Made by a program: the position numbers and the translations under genes
NCBI RefSeq assembly: GCF_017873815.1
Contig: NZ_JAGGKQ010000019.1
Coordinates: forward strand, 1-54,693
Direction: 5' to 3'
DNA: 54,693 nt
Source of the DNA: Halorubrum alkaliphilum
GTDB lineage: Archaea; Halobacteriota; Halobacteria; Halobacteriales; Haloferacaceae
Shown here: one piece after another, positions 44,582 through 53,446 of the stretch
How positions within the stretch are numbered: position 1 is the stretch's first letter
Layout: each line of letters begins with the position of its first letter
The notes under the pieces: generated by a model
What the model was told of the DNA's origin: nothing
Database searches by the model: none
Seen by the model: only the letters and a program-made list of their open reading frames with translations

Positions 44582-45046
44582 ATGAGTATGAACGATCCCT
44601 CTCGACGACGAGTTCTCGGTGCTGCGGCGACCGGAACCGCGCTCTCACTGGCCGGATGTAGCGCTCTCGATGACGACGCTCCCCTCGACACCGACGGAGC
44701 CGGGGGGACTGCGACGGTCGCGGTCGACATCGACGAGCGCATGGCCGAGCGCGAAGCGGAGATCCAACAGCAGTTACAGGACGAAGAGATCAGTCAGGAG
44801 GAGGCGCAAGCCGAGTTTCAGGCCGCCCAAATCGAGGCACTGGAGGACGCGGTCGAGGCGGTCGAGTCGTACGCGGCCGATATCGACGGGCTCAGCGTGA
44901 CCGAAACCAGCACCCAAGCCGGCGCGCTGCTCGTCGACGGCGATCCCGCCGCGATGATCGAGGCCCTCGACAACGACGACATCGGAGCGCTCGTGTCCGC
45001 GGCACAGTTCGAACAGTTCCAAGAACAGCCCGCCGAGAGCGAGTAG
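44582..45046 (+). CDS. Tat lipoprotein of unknown function
   Basis: Exported lipid-anchored protein of 154 residues. NDPSRRRVLGAAATGTAL gives a twin-arginine signal, and ALSLAGC the lipobox with the anchored cysteine about residue 25. The mature part has a short acidic linker, then an amphipathic helical segment AEREAEIQQQLQDEEISQEE, probably a coiled coil, and a small C-terminal domain. ATG at 44582; a second at 44588 is equally plausible. Located just after tRNA-Met. No function recognised. Confidence 0.8.
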   Translation: MSMNDPSRRRVLGAAATGTALSLAGCSALDDDAPLDTDGAGGTATVAVDIDERMAEREAEIQQQLQDEEISQEEAQAEFQAAQIEALEDAVEAVESYAADIDGLSVTETSTQAGALLVDGDPAAMIEALDNDDIGALVSAAQFEQFQEQPAESE

Positions 45047-45077
45047 GCCGAAGGGCTCTTTCGAAGGAGGGTCAGTC

Positions 45078-45434
<357 letters not shown>

Positions 45435-45484
45435 TTAAACACCGCGACGGGGAGACGACGTGGAGGTGATTCCCTCCCGCCCGG

Positions 45485-47311
45485 CTAGGGATGTGCGTAG
45501 TACGCGACCAACTCCTCCTCACCCGTCGGCCCGTCAGGCTCGTCGGTCGATGTCGGATCGAACGCGTCGAGTCTGGCGAAGCCGACCCGCTCGAACTGGA
45601 CGACCGTGTCCGTCCCGGCGTCGACGATCGCGGGCTCGGCGTGTCCACGGACGTCGCCGGCGACGGTTCTGAGCAGCGTTTCGAGCGACTCCGCGGCCGA
45701 TACCCAGTGGACCACGTCGACGTCGCCCTCGCGGACCACGTCGATGTCGGCGTCGACGTAGGCTAACGTCCCCGCGTCGGTCGAATCGCCGGTCGTGTCG
45801 CTCCCGTCATCCGCGTCTCCCTCGGGCTCGTACCGGACGCAGCCGTACCCCTTCAGCCAGACGCGCTCGCCCGCCGGCGGGAGGTCCGACGATTCGACGA
45901 GCACTCGGCCCGCCGGCACCGTTCGGTCGCCCCGATCGGGGAAGTCGGGGTGTACCGCCGGATGACCCGCTTTCGGTGCGGGTGCGCCGTCGGCGTCCGT
46001 GATCGGCAACTCGACGGCCGGGTCGTCCGCGCGGTCGCGGACGAGGAAGTAGCGGTCAGCTTCGTCGTCGACGAGGTCGCGGTTGTTGGCGTACACCGAC
46101 GACATCGCGAGGTCGACGTCGGAGGTCGACATCCCGAGACTCGTCATCGATTCGACGAGGGCTTCACCGCGGATCCCGCGACGACGGACCGACGCGATGG
46201 TCGGCGCGCGCGGGTCGTCCCAGCCGGTGAGTTCGCCGTCCTCGATCAGGGCCTTGATCGTCGACGTCGAGAGGTCGATGTCGTACTCGTCGAGCTGGAC
46301 GTGGCCCCAGTGGAGCACCTCGGGATACTCCCAGTCGAAGTAGTCGTAGACGAACCGCTGGCGCTTCGCGGAGTCCTGGAGGTCGATTCCACGGATGATG
46401 TGTGTGACGCCCGTGAGGTGGTCGTCGATACCCGACTGGAAATCCAGCATGGGCCAGCAGCGGTACTCCGCGGCTTCCTCCCGGGGATGGGGCGTGTCGA
46501 TCATCCGGAAGGCGACCCAGTCGCGGAGCGCGGGGTTCTTGTGTTCGATGTCGGTCCGGACGCGCAGCACCATTTCTCCCGCGTCGTACTCGCCCGCGAT
46601 CATGTCGCCGAACTCGTCGTGAACCGTCCCCGGGTCCTTGTCGCGGTTCGGCGAGGGCTCGCCGGCGTTCTTCAGCTCGGAGAACTCCTCGGCCGGAAGG
46701 TCACAGGTGTACGCGCCGCCCAGATCGATGAGTTCGCGGGCGTGTTCGTAGTAGGTTTCGAGCCGGTCGGACGCCTTTAGCACGCGGTCGGCTTCGAACC
46801 CAAGATACTCGATGTCACCGAGGATCGCGTCGTACGCGTCGAGGTCGGGACGTTTCGTCTCCGGGTCCGTGTCGTCGAACCGGCAGACGAACTCGCCGTC
46901 GTAGCGCTCCTTGTACGTCCCGATGACCGCGGGCATGCGGGCGTGACCCATGTGCCACGGGCCGTTCGGGTTCGGGGCGGCACGCATCACGACCTCGCCG
47001 GGCTCGGCGTTCGGGAGGTCCGGGAGGACGTGGTCGTCGCCCTCGTCGTCGGCGTCGAGCTCGGCGAGCAGCTCCGGCGCGAGCGTCTCCAGTCGGTCGC
47101 GACGCTTCGTCTCGTCCATCCCGGCGACCCGGTTCACGACCGGGGCGAGAACGCCCGGGATCTCGTCGCCGTGGGGGCGGAACTCGGGGTTCTCACCCAT
47201 CAACGGTCCCATGATGGCACCCACGTCCGGATCGCTGCCGTGTTTGAGCGCGTTGAACAGCGCGGCCGTCTCACCCGCGTTCTCGACCTGCTCGCGGAGT
47301 TCGTCGTCCAT
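45485..47311 (-). CDS. gltX: Glutamate--tRNA ligase (archaeal type)
   Basis: Aminoacyl-tRNA synthetase of 608 residues charging tRNA-Glu (and, in archaea, tRNA-Gln for transamidation). The HIGH-like motif is PNPNGPWHMGHAR, and the second signature region reads LSTSTIKALIEDG in place of KMSKS. FDDTDPETKRP is typical of archaeal GluRS, and the C-terminal beta-barrel anticodon domain is present. A Gly/Asp/Ser/Thr-rich insertion (about 490-510) is haloarchaeal. Start MDDELREQVENAG at 47311; the frame runs upstream 91 codons without GluRS-like sequence. Confidence 0.96.
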   Translation of the reverse strand: MDDELREQVENAGETAALFNALKHGSDPDVGAIMGPLMGENPEFRPHGDEIPGVLAPVVNRVAGMDETKRRDRLETLAPELLAELDADDEGDDHVLPDLPNAEPGEVVMRAAPNPNGPWHMGHARMPAVIGTYKERYDGEFVCRFDDTDPETKRPDLDAYDAILGDIEYLGFEADRVLKASDRLETYYEHARELIDLGGAYTCDLPAEEFSELKNAGEPSPNRDKDPGTVHDEFGDMIAGEYDAGEMVLRVRTDIEHKNPALRDWVAFRMIDTPHPREEAAEYRCWPMLDFQSGIDDHLTGVTHIIRGIDLQDSAKRQRFVYDYFDWEYPEVLHWGHVQLDEYDIDLSTSTIKALIEDGELTGWDDPRAPTIASVRRRGIRGEALVESMTSLGMSTSDVDLAMSSVYANNRDLVDDEADRYFLVRDRADDPAVELPITDADGAPAPKAGHPAVHPDFPDRGDRTVPAGRVLVESSDLPPAGERVWLKGYGCVRYEPEGDADDGSDTTGDSTDAGTLAYVDADIDVVREGDVDVVHWVSAAESLETLLRTVAGDVRGHAEPAIVDAGTDTVVQFERVGFARLDAFDPTSTDEPDGPTGEEELVAYYAHP

Positions 47312-47801
47312 ACCGTGGACTTGTCGGGGTCGAGTAAAAAACGCCGCGAAACGGCCGGTCCGGCAGCATCCGACGGTAGCGTCCCCGAGAACCGGGGTCG
47401 TGTCGCCTCGGACTCCGGACGCCGACGAGAAACCGGACGACGCCTCCGGCGCGGAACGGAGGCGATCCCGCGCGGACGCGCCGCCGTCGGCCCCGATCGG
47501 CTCCGTGGTAGCCGTGTCGGGGTCCGCGGGTAGGGGCATCGTACGATTCGTCGGGGACGGACGTAAACTACCGAGACCGTTCACGGCGATAATCGGTCAC
47601 TACCGGCGTGAACGGTCGTAAGGGTTATATTACCTAACCACAAGTTGATTCGGCTACACGCCGCTCCTTCGGCTCGGTCCACGGGGTTGATAGCCCGCCG
47701 ACTCGTCGATCGAGTATGTGGACACGATGCTCGAATGCGGTCGGCCGCCGGTGGAGAAGCGCGACTGCCCACTGGTGGAGGGGTGTCGGATGGTAGAGCC
47801 G
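47312..47801. other. Intergenic stretch between gltX and a small membrane protein
   Basis: 490 bases without a convincing gene. The first part up to about 47540 is GC-rich and open in several frames, all apparently by composition. At 47623-47639 GGTTA-TATTACC-TAACC is an inverted repeat that encloses a TATA-like ttatatta (47625-47632), the only clear promoter-like feature. It could drive the small membrane protein with a leader of about 150 bases, or an unannotated RNA. Confidence 0.5.
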
Positions 47802-48017
47802 ATGACGCGGGAGGAGCGCGACTCCGGGAACCGCAAGATCAAGGTCGGCTTCCTCCTGATCGTGACGGTCTCGCCCCCGATGATGGCGCTTCTCGGCGAC
47901 CCGACCCTCCCGCAGGTCGCGGCGGCCGCGGGCGGTGGATTCCTCCTCGGCTTGGCGTTCGTGTGGTATCTCGGCCGACTCGCCTCGGAGTTCACGGGCG
48001 GGTCCCGGCGGCCGTAG
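47802..48017 (+). CDS. Small two-helix membrane protein
   Basis: 71-residue protein beginning MTREERDSGNRKIKVG, with two hydrophobic helices (about 15-33 and 41-57) and a short basic tail. Starts at 47790 or GTG 47718 are possible but would add a cysteine-containing polar leader without obvious conservation. No family recognised. It is convergent with surE. Confidence 0.65.
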   Translation: MTREERDSGNRKIKVGFLLIVTVSPPMMALLGDPTLPQVAAAAGGGFLLGLAFVWYLGRLASEFTGGSRRP

Positions 48018-48034
48018 CGGCGACGATCGGGAGG

Positions 48035-48925
48035 CTATCGCGGCTCTTCCGGGTTGATCCGCTCTCCGACGCCGACGCCGACGTCGACGACGGAGCCGAC
48101 GCGGTCGCCGCCGATAGCTCGCGACGACGACAGCGGCGAGACGCTGATCTCGCCCTCGACCGTCGCGAGGCGGTCGGATCCAGAATCGTCGTCGATGTCG
48201 CCCCGGAGGAACTCCCGCCAGAACCGGTCGCGGAGTTCCATCCCCATCTCGCCGCGCCGTTCGTCGAAGGACGCGGCGGCCGACTCCTCCTCGTCCGCGT
48301 GTGACCGGTCCACGGAGCCGGGATGGAACTCGATCACGTCGAACCCGCGAGCCGGTTCCGTCAGCCGATAGGTGGGGTCGGCCGCGTTCTCGTCGTCCGC
48401 GGCGGGGACGTTCACGTTCAACACGTCCGCACCGAGGGGGAGCTGACCGTCCTCGACGAGGTCGAGCAGCGCGAGCGTTGCCCGCTCCGCGACCGCGAAG
48501 TCGTCGTGGCTCACGGTCGGCGGAATCGGGAGGTTTCCGCGGTCGTACATCGACACCGCGATTGCGGGCGTCCCGAGGAACGCGGCCTCCATCGCCGCGC
48601 CGACCGTCCCGGACTGTCCCAGTATGTGTGCGCCGATGTTCGGCCCGTGGTTACAGCCGGAGACGACGAGGTCGGGATCGAGGTCGAGCGCGACGTCCGC
48701 GACGGCGACGCAGTCGGCCGGGGTCCCCTCGACGGCGTAGCCGAGGTCGGCCTCCGCGTACTCGACGGTGGTGTCCCACCACGAGCGCGCGCCGCCGACG
48801 CCCGACTGATTCGTCGCCGGCGCGACGACGGTCACGTCGTAGCTCCGGGAGAGCGCGTCGTACAGCGCGCGGATCCCCGCGGCATCGATCCCGTCGTCGT
48901 TGGTGAGGAGGAGGTCGGGACTCAT
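48035..48925 (-). CDS. surE: 5'/3'-nucleotidase SurE
   Basis: Metal-dependent phosphatase of 296 residues acting on nucleoside monophosphates and perhaps polyphosphate. The metal site LLLTNDDGIDAAGI, the GTPADCV nucleotide region and the VSGCNHGPNIG metal-binding loop are intact. The core matches SurE (about 250 residues); the C-terminal about 50 residues are an acidic extension. Start MSPDLLLTNDDG at 48925 is conserved; a longer frame to 49033 is open. Confidence 0.94.
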   Translation of the reverse strand: MSPDLLLTNDDGIDAAGIRALYDALSRSYDVTVVAPATNQSGVGGARSWWDTTVEYAEADLGYAVEGTPADCVAVADVALDLDPDLVVSGCNHGPNIGAHILGQSGTVGAAMEAAFLGTPAIAVSMYDRGNLPIPPTVSHDDFAVAERATLALLDLVEDGQLPLGADVLNVNVPAADDENAADPTYRLTEPARGFDVIEFHPGSVDRSHADEEESAAASFDERRGEMGMELRDRFWREFLRGDIDDDSGSDRLATVEGEISVSPLSSSRAIGGDRVGSVVDVGVGVGERINPEEPR

Positions 48926-49099
48926 GCGGCTACCTGTGTCGTCACGGGTGAAAACGTCGCCGAAAAACGTCGCGAATCGCTCGGTGTTGGCGGGGGGAAG
49001 CGTTCGGGCGTCGGTGGAGGACTGGTACTCCAACGGTCAGCGGTCGGGATGGGGACCGACGGGCGCCGAGGGGTACGGCGACGGGATGGTGTCGGGCGG

Positions 49100-50161
49100 T
49101 CAGTCGGCCGCGACGCGGCGGGTGGTGTCGGCCATCGCCAGCACTTCGTCGAAGAAGCCGAGCGAGTCGTGCGGACCGGGGTTCGCCTCGGGATGGTACT
49201 GTCGGGTGATGACGTCGAGGTCCTCGCTGTCGAGCCCCTCGACGGTGTCGTCGTTGACGTTCACCTGCGTCACCTCCAGCGGGCCGGTGTCGTCGACAGT
49301 GTAGCCGTGGTTCTGGGTCGTCATCACAACCTTCTCGGTCCGGAGGTCCCGGACCGGCTGGTTGACGCCGCGGTGGCCGAACGCCATCTTCTCGGTCGAA
49401 CCGCCGAGCGCACTGGTGATGACCTGCTGGCCCAGACAGATGCCGGCCATTGGCGTCTCTCCCGCGAACGCGTCGACGACCTCCTGAGCCGCGACGAAGT
49501 TCTCCGGGTCGCCGGGGCCGTTCGAGACGAACAACACGTCGGGGTCGATCCCGGCCACCTGCTCGGGCGTCGCGTCGTACGGGAGGACGTGAACGTCCGC
49601 GCCCCGCTCGGTTAGCGAGGAAATGATCGATCCCTTCGCGCCGCAGTCGATCATCGCGACCGTCGCCTCCCCGCCGCCCTCGTGGACGGTCGGTTCCGTC
49701 ACCGAGACGCCAGCGCCGATGTCGGTGTGTGCGCTCATCGGCTCACACGCCTCCATCTCCGCGATCGCGTCCTCGGGCGTCGCGTCCGGCCCGGCGGCGA
49801 TCCCGCAGGCCATCGCGCCCTCCTCGCGGACGGTCGTGACGATCTCGCGGGTGTCGACGTGGTCAACCGCCGGAACGTCCTCGCTTTCGAGCCACTCCGC
49901 CACGTCGTCGGTCAGCTCGCGGGCGATCGCGGCGCGCGGCTGGACGTCGTCGGACTCGAATCGTTCCGCTCGGACGCCGTAGTTCCCGATCAAGGGGTAC
50001 GAGAACGTGAGCACTTGCTCGGCGTAGGAGGGGTCGGTGAGCGACTCCTCGTAGCCGGTGTACGCGGTCGTGAACACCAGTTCACCACGTGTACGCCCCG
50101 GCGCACGGGCGCGCGCTTCGAGCACGCGTCCGTCGGCCAGCGCGATGTAGGCGTCCGACAT
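49100..50161 (-). CDS. carA: Carbamoyl-phosphate synthase small subunit
   Basis: Glutaminase subunit of 353 residues; with CarB it makes carbamoyl phosphate for arginine and pyrimidine synthesis. The N-terminal domain has TAYTGYEESLTDPSYAEQVL and YPLIGNYG. The amidotransferase nucleophile cysteine is in GICLGQQVI, and the His-Glu pair in QYHPEANPGPHDS. carB is not in the window. Start MSDAYIALADG at 50161; a TATA-like ttattac about 27 bases upstream (50184-50192) suggests a leaderless transcript. A palindrome shared with the divergent Lrp gene lies at 50211-50227. Confidence 0.95.
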   Translation of the reverse strand: MSDAYIALADGRVLEARARAPGRTRGELVFTTAYTGYEESLTDPSYAEQVLTFSYPLIGNYGVRAERFESDDVQPRAAIARELTDDVAEWLESEDVPAVDHVDTREIVTTVREEGAMACGIAAGPDATPEDAIAEMEACEPMSAHTDIGAGVSVTEPTVHEGGGEATVAMIDCGAKGSIISSLTERGADVHVLPYDATPEQVAGIDPDVLFVSNGPGDPENFVAAQEVVDAFAGETPMAGICLGQQVITSALGGSTEKMAFGHRGVNQPVRDLRTEKVVMTTQNHGYTVDDTGPLEVTQVNVNDDTVEGLDSEDLDVITRQYHPEANPGPHDSLGFFDEVLAMADTTRRVAAD

Positions 50162-50210
50162 TACGAGATACGTATGGATGGACCGTAATAAGTGCGTCGT
50201 TCGTAGGTTC

Positions 50211-50227
50211 GTTACGAAATTCGTAAC
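50211..50227. promoter_or_regulatory. Palindrome upstream of carA
   Basis: GTTACGAAATTCGTAAC, a perfect inverted repeat with 7-bp arms around AAT. It lies about 20 bases beyond the carA TATA-like box. Its TTACGA half-sites are identical to those at 50508-50522 before the Lrp-type gene. Confidence 0.65.
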
Positions 50228-50353
50228 TCGCGTGGCGAGTGTGGCTCGATCACGGTCACCCACCGCTACACGTGGCCCACCGGGGTGGGGACCGAGCACG
50301 TGATCGGTCCTCTCCCCCGCCCGATCGTCGTCGCCCCCGGCCGAGTGATTCGA

Positions 50354-50404
50354 GCGGAGCGGATCCAGCGGAGCGGATCCAGCGGAGCGGATCCAGCGGA
50401 GCGG
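50354..50404. repeat. 14-bp tandem repeat in the carA-lrp spacer
   Basis: Three perfect copies of gcggatccagcgga (50359-50372, 50373-50386, 50387-50400) with partial copies on each side. It separates the carA and Lrp promoters; unrelated to the palindromes in sequence. Confidence 0.85.
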
Positions 50405-50456
50405 GCACACGCCGACTCGTGGCCGGGGCACGGACGAACGGCAAGCGTACCACTGT

Positions 50457-50471
50457 CTGCGAAGATCGCAG
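50457..50471. promoter_or_regulatory. Second palindrome in the carA-lrp spacer
   Basis: CTGCGA-AGA-TCGCAG, a perfect 6+3+6 inverted repeat with the same spacing as the other two and the shared CGA-N3-TCG centre. It lies beside a possible TATA-like gtattag (50471-50477) of the Lrp gene. Confidence 0.5.
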
Positions 50472-50507
50472 TATTAGACGGGGGTCGTTGTGGAGTTCGA
50501 AGTCGTG

Positions 50508-50522
50508 TTACGATCTTCGTAA
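50508..50522. promoter_or_regulatory. Palindrome before the Lrp-type gene
   Basis: TTACGA-TCT-TCGTAA, perfect 6+3+6 inverted repeat 32 bases before the ATG at 50554. It has the same arms as the site upstream of carA, so the same protein could control both divergent genes. Confidence 0.65.
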
Positions 50523-50553
50523 ACGGTAAGTCGCCGCGAGCGGATCTCGTGAT

Positions 50554-50967
50554 ATGGACGACCTCGACCGGCGGATCCTCTCGATCCTGCGACGGGACGC
50601 GCGAACCCCCTACACCGAGATCGCGGACCGCGTCGGTACCTCGGAGGGGACGGTTCGCAACCGCGTCGACCGGATGACCGAGGAGGGCGTCATCGAGCGG
50701 TTCACAGTAACTACCCGGACCGGGAACGTGAAGGCGATGATCGAGATCTCAGTGGAGATGAACGTCAACACCGCCGCCGTCGGCGAGCGAATGGTGGAGT
50801 GGGAGGAGGTCGATTTCGTCTGGCAGGTCTCCGGCGAGGACGACATCGTGCTGGTCGTCGACGCGGTCGACACCCGCGCGGTGAACGAACTCATCACACA
50901 GGCGCGGGAGCTCGACGAGGTCAAGTCCACGAAAACTCGACTGATCCTAGACGAGCGACTCGGCTGA
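50554..50967 (+). CDS. Lrp/AsnC family transcription regulator
   Basis: DNA-binding regulator of 137 residues. The helix-turn-helix is about 20-45 (TPYTEIADRVGTSEGTVRNRV), followed by the wing and a C-terminal RAM domain (about 65-135) that binds small ligands, usually amino acids, and forms dimers or octamers. Length is typical. It diverges from carA with three palindromes in between, so it is a strong candidate regulator of carA and of itself. The ligand is unknown. Confidence 0.93.
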   Translation: MDDLDRRILSILRRDARTPYTEIADRVGTSEGTVRNRVDRMTEEGVIERFTVTTRTGNVKAMIEISVEMNVNTAAVGERMVEWEEVDFVWQVSGEDDIVLVVDAVDTRAVNELITQARELDEVKSTKTRLILDERLG

Positions 50968-51027
50968 TCCGGATGTCGTCTCCCGAGTCGCTACCCGGTC
51001 ACTCGCCGGCTCGCGAGCGCTACCCGG

Positions 51028-51798
51028 TTACTCGCCGGTCCCCGCGTCGCCTCCTGTTGCCGGGTCGCCTCCCGCTGCCGGGTCGCCTCCCGCTGCCGGG
51101 TCGGAATCGACGTCGACGTCGAGCGAGCGTTTCTCGGCCAACTCGCGTTCGAGGCTCCCACGCTCCCAGTTGCGGAGCGCGTCCCCCTCGACCTCCGCGT
51201 GGAGCTTCTCCTCGATGAGATCGATCGCGACGCTGTTCGCTCCCTCGGGGATTATCAGGTCGGCGTGGCTCTTCGACGGCTCGATGAACCGCTCGTGCAT
51301 CGGCTTTACCGTCGAGAGGTACTGATCGATGACCCCCTCCAGGTCGCGGCCGCGGTCGAGCACGTCCCGCCGGATACGCCGGAGGATCCGGACATCGGCA
51401 TCCGTCTCGACGTAGAGCCGGAGGTCCATCATCGAGTTGATCCCCTCGTCGTGGAGCGCGAGGATCCCTTCCAGCACGATCACGTCCGTGGGCTCGACCG
51501 TGACGCGCTCCTCGCTTCGGTTGTGGACCTCGAAGTCGTACGTCGGCATCTCGATCGACTGGCCCTCCAACAGCGCTTCGAGGTGCTCCCGGAGGAGGTC
51601 CCACTCGAACGCCGAGGGATGGTCGTAGTTGATCTCGCGGCGCTCCTCGATGGAGAGCTCCGAACGGTCCTCGTAGTAGTTGTCGAGCGGGATCCGGGTC
51701 ACGTCGTCGCCGAGGTTCCGGGTGACGAGCCGGGAGACGGTCGTCTTCCCCGCCCCGGTCCCCCCTGCGATCCCGATCACGAACGAGGGAATGGTCAT
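51028..51798 (-). CDS. udk: Uridine kinase
   Basis: P-loop kinase of 256 residues that phosphorylates uridine and cytidine for salvage. Walker A is GIAGGTGAGKTTV, the nucleoside-binding DNYYED and FEWDLLREHL segments follow, and RRDVLDRGRDLEGVIDQY is the lid region. The last about 30 residues are an added tail with three DPAAGG-type repeats, absent from typical Udk. Start MTIPSFVIGIAGG at 51798; the frame runs on to 51903 without family sequence. Confidence 0.94.
   Translation of the reverse strand: MTIPSFVIGIAGGTGAGKTTVSRLVTRNLGDDVTRIPLDNYYEDRSELSIEERREINYDHPSAFEWDLLREHLEALLEGQSIEMPTYDFEVHNRSEERVTVEPTDVIVLEGILALHDEGINSMMDLRLYVETDADVRILRRIRRDVLDRGRDLEGVIDQYLSTVKPMHERFIEPSKSHADLIIPEGANSVAIDLIEEKLHAEVEGDALRNWERGSLERELAEKRSLDVDVDSDPAAGGDPAAGGDPATGGDAGTGE
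51045..51101 (-). repeat. 18-bp tandem repeat at the end of udk
   Basis: About three in-frame copies of gggtcgcctcccgctgcc encode (DPAAGG)n at the uridine kinase C-terminus. The last copy is slightly diverged (DPATGG). Confidence 0.85.
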
Positions 51799-51958
51799 GT
51801 CCGCGTTCCGACGCCGGACCGCTTCAACCCTCCCCTTCGGTGGCGAGGAGACGACTGGCGGCTCCGAACGTCTGCGGGTCCGAACCCCGAGATATGGCCG
51901 CACACGTCATAACGGTACCGGGGGCACCTTTTAGCCGCTCGCCGTGGATCAACCGATC

Positions 51959-52627
51959 ATGCGCACAGATACCACGGTTCGTGACGTGATGCATCGCGAG
52001 TTCCTCGGCGTCAGCGAGTCTGATCCCTTGGCGGACGCGGCCGCGCTGTTGGTCGAAGAGGGGACGGACTGTTCCGTCGTCCTCCGGGGCGGCGAGGCGG
52101 TCGGCCGGCTGGCCGCCCGGGACGCGCTCGGGGGCGTGCTCGACGGCGTGGCGGGAACCGACGCGGGAACCGATGACGCGGGCGAGACGAACGGCGGCGT
52201 GACCACCGTCGGGGACGTGATGCGGCCCCCGCTCCCGACGGTCGCGCCGGACGACGCGCTGGTGGGTGTCGACGAACTGCTCGTCGCCGAGGGCGTGAGT
52301 CGGGTGGTCGTCGCCGACGACGGTGAGGCCGTCGGCGTCGTCACCGCCCAGGACTCGCTGGCGGCGGGCACGACGCGTCCCGCGGGAGCGGGGTCGTCTG
52401 CCGGAGAACCGGGCGTTGCCGGCGACGGCGCGGAGCGGACGCCGGGAGACGCATCGCCGACCGGGGCTCAGGACGCCGCCCGCGGGTCGGACCGGGCCCG
52501 AACCGCGTCGTCGACCGACGCGTCCGGAGCGTCGACGCAAGGGGTCTGTGAAGTCTGTGGCGCGCTCGCTCCCGAGCTCGCGAACGCGAACGGGCAGGCG
52601 GTCTGTCCGAACTGTCGCGAGGTCTGA
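51959..52627 (+). CDS. CBS domain protein with a C-terminal zinc ribbon
   Basis: Protein of 222 residues. Two CBS domains (about 1-55 and 75-135; TVRDVMHREFLGVSESDPLADAA and TVGDVMRPPLPTVAPDDALV) probably bind adenosine nucleotides. A Gly/Ala/Asp/Thr linker of about 60 residues leads to CEVCG-x13-16-CPNC, a small zinc ribbon. Start MRTDTTVRDVM at 51959; a tttttag box about 30 bases upstream (51929-51935) is TATA-like. Partner unknown. Confidence 0.87.
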   Translation: MRTDTTVRDVMHREFLGVSESDPLADAAALLVEEGTDCSVVLRGGEAVGRLAARDALGGVLDGVAGTDAGTDDAGETNGGVTTVGDVMRPPLPTVAPDDALVGVDELLVAEGVSRVVVADDGEAVGVVTAQDSLAAGTTRPAGAGSSAGEPGVAGDGAERTPGDASPTGAQDAARGSDRARTASSTDASGASTQGVCEVCGALAPELANANGQAVCPNCREV

Positions 52628-52728
52628 GTCGCTCGCGTCCGGCGGGCGATCCGCAGCCCGGTGGCCCGAAACGCGGGGGCGACGCCGACGCCGACATCCT
52701 CAACACCGTCGGGGGCGAACCGGCGTCC

Positions 52729-53313
52729 GTGTCACGAGTCGAGGACCCGCGGGTCGACGCCGCCACGATGGACGACCTCGACGCGGTCGCGGAGCTGTGG
52801 GTCGACCTCGCCCGCGGACAGCAGCGGCACGGGTCCACGTTGCTCGCGGGGGCGAACCGGGAGGCGGCTCGCGAGTGGGTCGCCCGCGGTATCGTCACCG
52901 GCGAACTGTTGGTCGCTCGTCCGGACCGCGATGCCGATCCTGACGGCGACGACCTCGAACTCCTCGGGTTCGTCGGCTTCTCGCTCGAACGTGGCGGGTA
53001 CGAGCGCGACCACACGCGCGGCACCGTCAGCAACCTCTACGTCCGACCGGAGCGACGCGGCGAGGGGATCGGAGCCGCATTGCTGGCGGCGGCCGAGGCG
53101 GCGCTCGCGGACGCCGGGGCCGAGGCGGTCGCCTTGGAGGCACTCGTCGACAACGAGCGCGCGCGAGCGTTCTACACCGACCACGGATACGAGCCTACCC
53201 GCATCGAGTTCGGGAAACCCCTCGGTGACGGGACGGAAGAAGGTGGACCGGAAAAAAACGGGACGGAGAAAGACGAGACGAAGCGAGACGGGACCGAGAA
53301 CCGGGGCGGGTGA
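52729..53313 (+). CDS. GNAT family N-acetyltransferase
   Basis: Acetyl-CoA-dependent acetyltransferase of 194 residues. Core motif A is VSNLYVRPERRGEGIGAALL, where RRGEGIG is the pyrophosphate loop; motif B is LEALVDNERARAFYTDHGYEPTR. The acidic C-terminal about 30 residues are a low-complexity Lys/Glu/Thr/Gly tail. GTG start at 52729 is chosen because the reading frame has no better start before the fold. Substrate unknown. Confidence 0.87.
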   Translation: MSRVEDPRVDAATMDDLDAVAELWVDLARGQQRHGSTLLAGANREAAREWVARGIVTGELLVARPDRDADPDGDDLELLGFVGFSLERGGYERDHTRGTVSNLYVRPERRGEGIGAALLAAAEAALADAGAEAVALEALVDNERARAFYTDHGYEPTRIEFGKPLGDGTEEGGPEKNGTEKDETKRDGTENRGG

Positions 53314-53372
53314 CCCGGAGGGCTCGCCGAAAGCGACACGCACTCATACGAGGACCGAGTACGCCCGCCTGC

Positions 53373-53446
53373 GCCAGGGGAGCATGGGCGGTTCATGCAC
53401 TCGACTTGTAATCGAGACTTCCGGGGTTCAAATCCCTGCCCTGGCT
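53373..53446 (+). tRNA. tRNA-Thr (TGT)
   Basis: Acceptor GCCAGGG pairs with CCCTGGC before discriminator T; anticodon stem CTCGA with TCGAG encloses CTTGTAA, giving TGT for ACA/ACG; T loop is TTCAAAT. No intron and no CCA. 74 bases. The DNA after it is AT-richer than before. Confidence 0.94.

Noticed and set aside
46943-47621. Long plus-strand frames opposite the start of gltX
   Set aside because: They are antisense shadows of the GC-rich gltX 5' region with no recognisable protein and no promoter.
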